From: Pseudomonas sp. dw_612
GTDB lineage: Bacteria > Pseudomonadota > Gammaproteobacteria > Pseudomonadales > Pseudomonadaceae
NCBI RefSeq assembly: GCF_018449725.1
Contig: NZ_JAAVVC010000022.1
Coordinates: 1-64,000, forward strand
DNA length: 64,000 nt
Direction of reading: 5' to 3'
A model generated the notes under the pieces. That model saw only the letters and a list, made by a program, of their open reading frames with translations. It had not been told where the DNA came from and made no database searches. Of the stretch, positions 59,694-64,000 are shown in pieces (position 1 is the first letter of the stretch; each line of letters starts with the position of its first letter). The position numbers and the translations under genes were made by a program.

Positions 59694-61712
59694 CTATTTT
59701 AATGATGAGTTAAGAGCTTTGAAGAGCGCGGCGAACCGTTGAGTAGTTTGAACAGATACGTTGCTCGGAGGGGTCGTCGAGAACGCAGCTGCTACGGCGT
59801 AATGATTGTAGCCACCTGACGGACGAATTTTGATTTTGTTAGTGATTAGATACTTTTCAAGCTGCAAAACGATTCGCTCTCCAGATGCCAGCTCCGCTTC
59901 AGTAATAGTTACTCCATTAAGCTCCTTTGCAAAAACTTTATTAAAGTATTCGAGGTATGTCGAGGGCTCCAACAGGTCCTCGACATCCGAAGCGCAGCCG
60001 TTTACCCCAATTGCAGAAAGATCTCTGAACTGAGAAAAGTTGAAAACAGATTTTTTATTTAGAAGTTTCTGCTGAATCATTGAATCTAGCTTTTGATCAG
60101 GCTTACCACTGTAGTCATGGAGAACGGCAAAGCTCAAGCCATTTCCTCCTAATAAGGATACAAAAGTCGCAACATTGCTTAGTCCGCCGACTGGGACAAT
60201 TGAGACGTTATCAAGAAGTCCAATCCCGCCATTGTCTTCCACTATTTTTGACATGGCCTGAAGGATGGATAATTCTGAGACACCTTCAACTAAAAGATTT
60301 TGCTTGGCGATAAATAAATTTTGCGCGATGTTCCAGCCGAGAGCTGCTTGGAGAGGAAAAATGGTCTTTGAGTCGGACCCGGAAAGATTCTCTGAAATCA
60401 CAGTGCCTATTTTTTCCTTGTCCTCTACAGCTCTAACTTGATGGAGGCGGTCAGAGTTAACCATGAATGGTGAGTGAGTTGTATATATGACTTGGTGATT
60501 GGTGGCAAGATGATCGATATAAGTAAGGAAATCAGTCTGAGCTAACGCATGAAGGGCTAAGGCAGGCTCATCCAACAGTAAAATTAAATTTTGCTCATCT
60601 TTAGTCCCTGCACTGCCTATCTGATGCTGAACGCTGTCAAACCAAACTAAAAAGCTGAAAAACCATATAAATCCCCTGCTACGCTGATCGAAAGGAGTGG
60701 ATACCCCGCGATGGCGTCTGTTCTTAATTCGAAGGTACAAGTTTGGACCGTCATTGAACGGCGCCGCATCAGCTGCATCAGCTCGAATGTCAATTTCGAC
60801 TTCAAGGTTTTCGTTTTGTTTCCAAAACTCCAAAACCTGATCAGTTAAACTTATTGAGACAGCCTCAATTTGCGATTTCAAGTCTTCATAGGTAGTTGTT
60901 CCATTACTGAAATCATCTAGCTCAACGTCAGCCATTCTCAGCAATGCCAATACGGCCTGATGCTTGGGTTCTACTTGTTTATGCGCGTTCGTCGGGTCGC
61001 TTTTTGCGGCTTGAATTCGATTTTTTAAATCCTTTAAGTTGAGCTTTCCTGGAAGCAGATCGTAGTCGCTGAAGTACAGGAAACCGGGAATTGATTCATT
61101 TAATTTTTTCCATGCTTCATAAGCACAGATTTGGTCCCAACCTTTACTTTTATCCGCTTTTTCTACTCTGACTTTGAGTGAGTCAATAATTAACTGATCA
61201 GCGTCGTTCAAATCACTTATCGATTGTAGGTTGGATAAAGCGACTCTAATTCCATTGGAGTTGCTAAGAACGCTCTTAACCTCGCTGCTTAGATCAGGAG
61301 TTATCGCCATTTTTTCGAGCGCAGGCTTGTCAGGAATGTCTATACTAATAGTTCTATTGTTGTCATATAGATGATGGACGACAAATTTGAAACCTTTGTT
61401 GATATTTGTATTTAAGGTTGAATTTAAATTGGCGACCTGACTATCTGTAAGTTCGTAGGTCAGTGATACCGCCGTTTCTGGAGATTCTTCATGGCGACGC
61501 TTATATGTAGTGAAGTCTTTTCTCGGATAGTCATCGATGATATTGAATTTTTCTTTATTTAATACATCTTTTGCTTTGTGAAGTCCTTTGAGAAATACAG
61601 TTTTTCCGGCTTCGTTCATTCCGACTAATACTGTTACTTCCGGGTCGATTATGGTTTCCTGAGGCTCGTTAATGGAGCGGAATGGACCAACTTTAGCTGA
61701 TACAAGTCTCAT
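59694..61712 (-). CDS. OLD-like AAA ATPase with degenerate Toprim domain
   Basis: A 672-residue protein starting MRLVSAKVGPFRSINEP, with the P-loop GMNEAGKT (residues 31-38) of SMC/RecF-like ATPases and a late ABC-type segment LLLDEPALALHALAQTDFL (Walker B). A C-terminal Toprim-like region begins at QNLLVEGVSELSIL (about 470), but the expected DxD is HDYSG (about 532). This matches the OLD-nuclease layout, a known anti-phage protein group. GC content is much lower than in the flanks, indicating transfer. No partner gene such as a UvrD helicase (Gabija) is adjacent. Confidence 0.8.
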   Translation of the reverse strand: MRLVSAKVGPFRSINEPQETIIDPEVTVLVGMNEAGKTVFLKGLHKAKDVLNKEKFNIIDDYPRKDFTTYKRRHEESPETAVSLTYELTDSQVANLNSTLNTNINKGFKFVVHHLYDNNRTISIDIPDKPALEKMAITPDLSSEVKSVLSNSNGIRVALSNLQSISDLNDADQLIIDSLKVRVEKADKSKGWDQICAYEAWKKLNESIPGFLYFSDYDLLPGKLNLKDLKNRIQAAKSDPTNAHKQVEPKHQAVLALLRMADVELDDFSNGTTTYEDLKSQIEAVSISLTDQVLEFWKQNENLEVEIDIRADAADAAPFNDGPNLYLRIKNRRHRGVSTPFDQRSRGFIWFFSFLVWFDSVQHQIGSAGTKDEQNLILLLDEPALALHALAQTDFLTYIDHLATNHQVIYTTHSPFMVNSDRLHQVRAVEDKEKIGTVISENLSGSDSKTIFPLQAALGWNIAQNLFIAKQNLLVEGVSELSILQAMSKIVEDNGGIGLLDNVSIVPVGGLSNVATFVSLLGGNGLSFAVLHDYSGKPDQKLDSMIQQKLLNKKSVFNFSQFRDLSAIGVNGCASDVEDLLEPSTYLEYFNKVFAKELNGVTITEAELASGERIVLQLEKYLITNKIKIRPSGGYNHYAVAAAFSTTPPSNVSVQTTQRFAALFKALNSSLK

Positions 61713-62361
61713 GCTTCATCCTTGTCGTAAATTTGAGTTGATCTGCCCGCGAATGACGAAATCTACGACGCCAAGCGGATTTTTTCTTTGGCGTAGGTTA
61801 ATCAAAATGACAATACACCGTCTACACAAAAACGTAGCTGGATGAGCATGCTGTCGACAGATTCGAAAAGGGGAGAAACGCAGACCGGAATGACTTTTAA
61901 ACAGTCGACCTTGGTTGACAAGTGGCTGTTAATCAGGCGGCTTGACGTCAGTTGGTGAGTAGTAATTAGCAGTTGCAGAGCGATTAAGGTCTAAAATCCT
62001 GGACCGTCTCCACTAAAAAGGGTCGTTGTAGCGAACTGTAAGTCAGTCAGTTGACTGATTGTTTGTCAAAGGCCCCAATTTGGCCACAATTGATGTGAAA
62101 AAGGGAAGTCCTTTCCAGGTCCTCAGATCGGTTCAGATCTGTGAGTTTGGACATTTTAGGGCTGTTATGGATTCGAAAGTAGACTGTGGTGATAGTCCGC
62201 TATTGGCCGATTGCTGTCTGTCGCGATCGACTTGGAACGGCCAGAGGCGGCCCGAGAGCACTCTGTTGGCGAAACAGTAGCTTATAACTGATGTGTATCC
62301 TGGGTCCGTTTTCAACCCCCGCTTGCGCATCCTCTTCGTGCCAAACCTTGGACAGAAACGA
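61713..62361. other. AT-rich intergenic region downstream of an acquired gene
   Basis: A 649-bp stretch with no convincing gene. It holds a dispersed TATTGGCCG...GCTGTCTGTCG element (62196-62225) and a CTACG..CGCCAA/TTGGCGTAG hairpin-like segment (about 61768-61797). A 73-codon frame (62059-62280) overlaps the element and is rejected. Confidence 0.5.
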
Positions 62362-62649
62362 ATGAACCCAACTCTCCATAAGGCAGCTAATGGTCATCTG
62401 GCACTTGATTTCAACGAGTTGTCAGACGCCGGTTGGCTATCGATAGCTGAAGAGCTGATCAAGCTTCGAGGGTTCAAACGGGTGGGTTCATCCGTCATGG
62501 GCATGAGTGAACAAATCCACCAAAATTTCCAGTGTGCTGAGTTCACCCTATCGGCTGGCTGGGACAATTGGTCTGGGCATTACTTGCTTTCAGACTGTGT
62601 AGCGGGCGATGTATTTCTGCAAAGGCTATTCGACCAGGTCAGCGCCTGA
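62362..62649 (+). CDS. Hypothetical protein, 95 aa
   Basis: A 95-residue soluble protein (MNPTLHKAANGHLALDF start) with aromatic-rich DAGWLSIAEELIKLRG and SAGWDNWSGHYLLSDC segments, and no signal or known domain. ATG at 62362 is used; an in-frame extension to 62293 lacks a ribosome-binding site. It lies in the same low-GC region as the OLD-like gene, but in the opposite direction. The function is unknown. Confidence 0.5.
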   Translation: MNPTLHKAANGHLALDFNELSDAGWLSIAEELIKLRGFKRVGSSVMGMSEQIHQNFQCAEFTLSAGWDNWSGHYLLSDCVAGDVFLQRLFDQVSA

Positions 62650-62804
62650 TAGGCGATTCAACTTATCTCTAAGCGTTTGCGGATGGCAGCTATATGTCGA
62701 GAACAGGCTAGTACGACCGACCGCTTCCAGCCCAGAGTGCATTAAACCGCTTTTTTAAACCCTTGCTATGATTCCTGAAGAGTTCATCCCTCAGGAAATG
62801 ATCT

Positions 62805-63128
62805 ATGAGCGCTGTGCACGGACCTGTGGGGCAAGTTGTACGAGGTTACGTAACCTTTGTCGGGAGTGACGCGCCGTGGATCGGGGCGCGGTTCATGAGC
62901 TTCAGCTATAGCGTCAATGGGAAGCGCTTTCAAACGTCTCTCAATGAGACTGTTGACGCCTGGTCAACTGAAACTCTCAATAAAGCCTCATACGGGTTGC
63001 AGGTGGGCGACCCCGTTTCAGTCTGGTGCTCTCTAGGCGACCCGCAAGTGTGTTGCATCGGCGAACGACCCGCTGAAAAACCAGCGATGTTGCGTTTCCT
63101 CGAGGCCTTGAGTTCGTTAGGGTTTTGA
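62805..63128 (+). CDS. Hypothetical protein, 107 aa
   Basis: A 107-residue protein with several predicted beta strands (GQVVRGYVTFVGS, FMSFSYSVNGKRFQTS, YGLQVGDPVSVWCSLGDPQVCCIG). It ends about 100 bp before the ABC exporter. There is no signal peptide. The pattern is loosely reminiscent of DUF3592-type strand proteins, not enough to assign. The function is unknown. Confidence 0.5.
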   Translation: MSAVHGPVGQVVRGYVTFVGSDAPWIGARFMSFSYSVNGKRFQTSLNETVDAWSTETLNKASYGLQVGDPVSVWCSLGDPQVCCIGERPAEKPAMLRFLEALSSLGF

Positions 63129-63231
63129 TGAAGTTGATCCATGCTGCTCACAAGCGATCCAACCTCGCAAAACCCTCAACGCAACCGATCAATGGCAGAA
63201 TCTCCTCAACTTGATCGTTTTGGAGACCACC

Positions 63232-64000
63232 ATGCTTCGTGCGTTTGAACGAAGACTCGACCCTTTCCCTCCTGACGAGGTACCACCGCCACCCAACGGC
63301 CTGGCTCGCTTCCTGTGGGCCTGCACCCGGGGCGCTCGCGGTTACATCCTGGCGCTGGCGCTGCTCAGTGCCGCTGTGTCGATTTACGAAGCCTGGCTGT
63401 TTTCCTTCCTCGGGCAGGTCGTGGACCTGCTCTCCACCTGGCAGGCCGGCGGTGAAGCGGCAGCGCAGGAAAGTCGCGTGTTGTGGGGCATGGGCATTGT
63501 CATGGTGGCCAGCGTCGGGCTGGTGGCGTTGCGCACGATGGTGCAGCACCAGATCTTGGCGATTAACCTGCCGTTGAGGCTGCGCTGGGATTTCCATCGC
63601 CTGATGCTGCGGCAAAGCCTTTCGTTTTTTTCCGATGAGTTTTCCGGCCGGGTCACGACCAAGGTCATGCAGACGGCACTGGCCGTGCGCGACGTGCTGT
63701 TCACCCTGATCGAGATCTTGCCCGGGATCGGCGTGTATTTCATCGCGATCATTGCACTGGCCGGCGGCTTCGCGCTGAAACTGATGCTACCTTTCGTTGC
63801 CTGGGTCGTGTTGTTCGGCCTGGCCATGTTGTACTTCGTGCCCCGCCTGGGGAAAGTCGGGCAGGAGCAGGCCAATGCGCGGTCGATGATGACCGGGCGT
63901 ATCTCGGACGCCTACACCAACATCACGACGGTGAAGCTGTTCTCCCACTCCAATCGTGAAGCACACTTCGCGCGTGCGGCGATGGAGGATTTCAAGCAAA
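63232..64000 (+). CDS. ABC transporter, fused permease/ATPase (5' part only)
   Basis: The frame begins at ATG 63232 (GGAG upstream) and is open to the window end (256 codons). The visible part is the transmembrane domain of an ABC exporter: about five helices (ILALALLSAAVSIYEAWLF, VLWGMGIVMVASVGLVALR, GIGVYFIAIIALAGGFALKL, LPFVAWVVLFGLAMLYFV). The cytoplasmic stretch LRWDFHRLMLRQSLSFFSDEFSGRVTTKVMQTA is typical of MsbA/MdlB-type half-transporters. The nucleotide-binding domain is outside the window. Confidence 0.85.
   Translation, partial: MLRAFERRLDPFPPDEVPPPPNGLARFLWACTRGARGYILALALLSAAVSIYEAWLFSFLGQVVDLLSTWQAGGEAAAQESRVLWGMGIVMVASVGLVALRTMVQHQILAINLPLRLRWDFHRLMLRQSLSFFSDEFSGRVTTKVMQTALAVRDVLFTLIEILPGIGVYFIAIIALAGGFALKLMLPFVAWVVLFGLAMLYFVPRLGKVGQEQANARSMMTGRISDAYTNITTVKLFSHSNREAHFARAAMEDFKQ

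Noticed and set aside
62059..62280. A 73-codon frame in the AT-rich gap
   Set aside because: Overlaps the dispersed TATTGGCCG element and has no ribosome-binding site.

Overview
The window is chromosomal DNA of a fluorescent-group Pseudomonas. The evidence is high-GC coding DNA, Pseudomonas-type REP palindromes (variants of a GTGGGAGC...GCTCCCAC core), DUF2790 and DUF6124 family genes, a complete xylAFGH/xylR locus, and a galactose 1-dehydrogenase close to the P. fluorescens enzyme. Most of it is accessory metabolism: short regulator-plus-enzyme modules rather than long housekeeping operons. There is one tRNA gene (Gln, UUG), no rRNA, no CRISPR array, no intact insertion sequence and no prophage. 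Functions are assigned by reading translated sequence; no database search was run.

Layout. 1-6.6 kb: two LysR regulators, a small DUF2790 secreted protein, then a tight four-gene agmatine operon (deiminase, N-carbamoylputrescine amidase, polyamine-binding protein, Tat-exported second deiminase). 6.7-7.6 kb: tRNA-Gln and small genes. 7.7-16.1 kb: a run of regulator/oxidoreductase pairs (two paralogous AraC regulators, three SDRs, a VOC protein, a saccharopine-dehydrogenase-like reductase, MarR, LysR/DoxX). 14.1-17.1 kb holds three decayed genes, two of which break at REP sequence. 17.2-20.7 kb: small secreted proteins, cytochrome c, GST, a DUF1801 protein, LysR. 20.8-27.9 kb: aconitase A, secreted lactonase, MFS transporter, a binding-protein fold without signal peptide, then a Cif-like secreted hydrolase. 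28.0-30.8 kb: a MITE-like element, then a coupled haem-oxygenase-like diiron protein, HemK-like methyltransferase and small protein.

31-40.8 kb: exporters and symporters, lipoproteins, a phosphodiesterase, an ExuT-like uronate transporter with a readable promoter and operators, a GlxA regulator/RidA pair, and a diguanylate cyclase. 40.8-42.4 kb: a tandem REP array, then a structured leader and a DUF6124 gene. 42.4-49.6 kb: ProP, bestrophin, galactose dehydrogenase, a second MITE-like element, a chloroperoxidase-like hydrolase, a large lipoprotein and a phytanoyl-CoA dioxygenase-like protein. 49.6-51.4 kb: an ArsR-type repressor, probably leaderless, with twin palindromic operators controlling a quinone reductase and an ABM monooxygenase. 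52.9-59.5 kb: xylose uptake and isomerisation. 59.7-62.4 kb: a low-GC insert with an OLD-like ATPase. The window ends inside an ABC exporter.

The leading candidates for undescribed biology are the diiron/methyltransferase cassette (28.2-30.8 kb), the structured leader before the DUF6124 gene (41.7-41.9 kb), the two MITE-like elements that share terminal repeats but differ inside (28.0 and 46.0 kb), and the OLD-like ATPase with an atypical Toprim motif.
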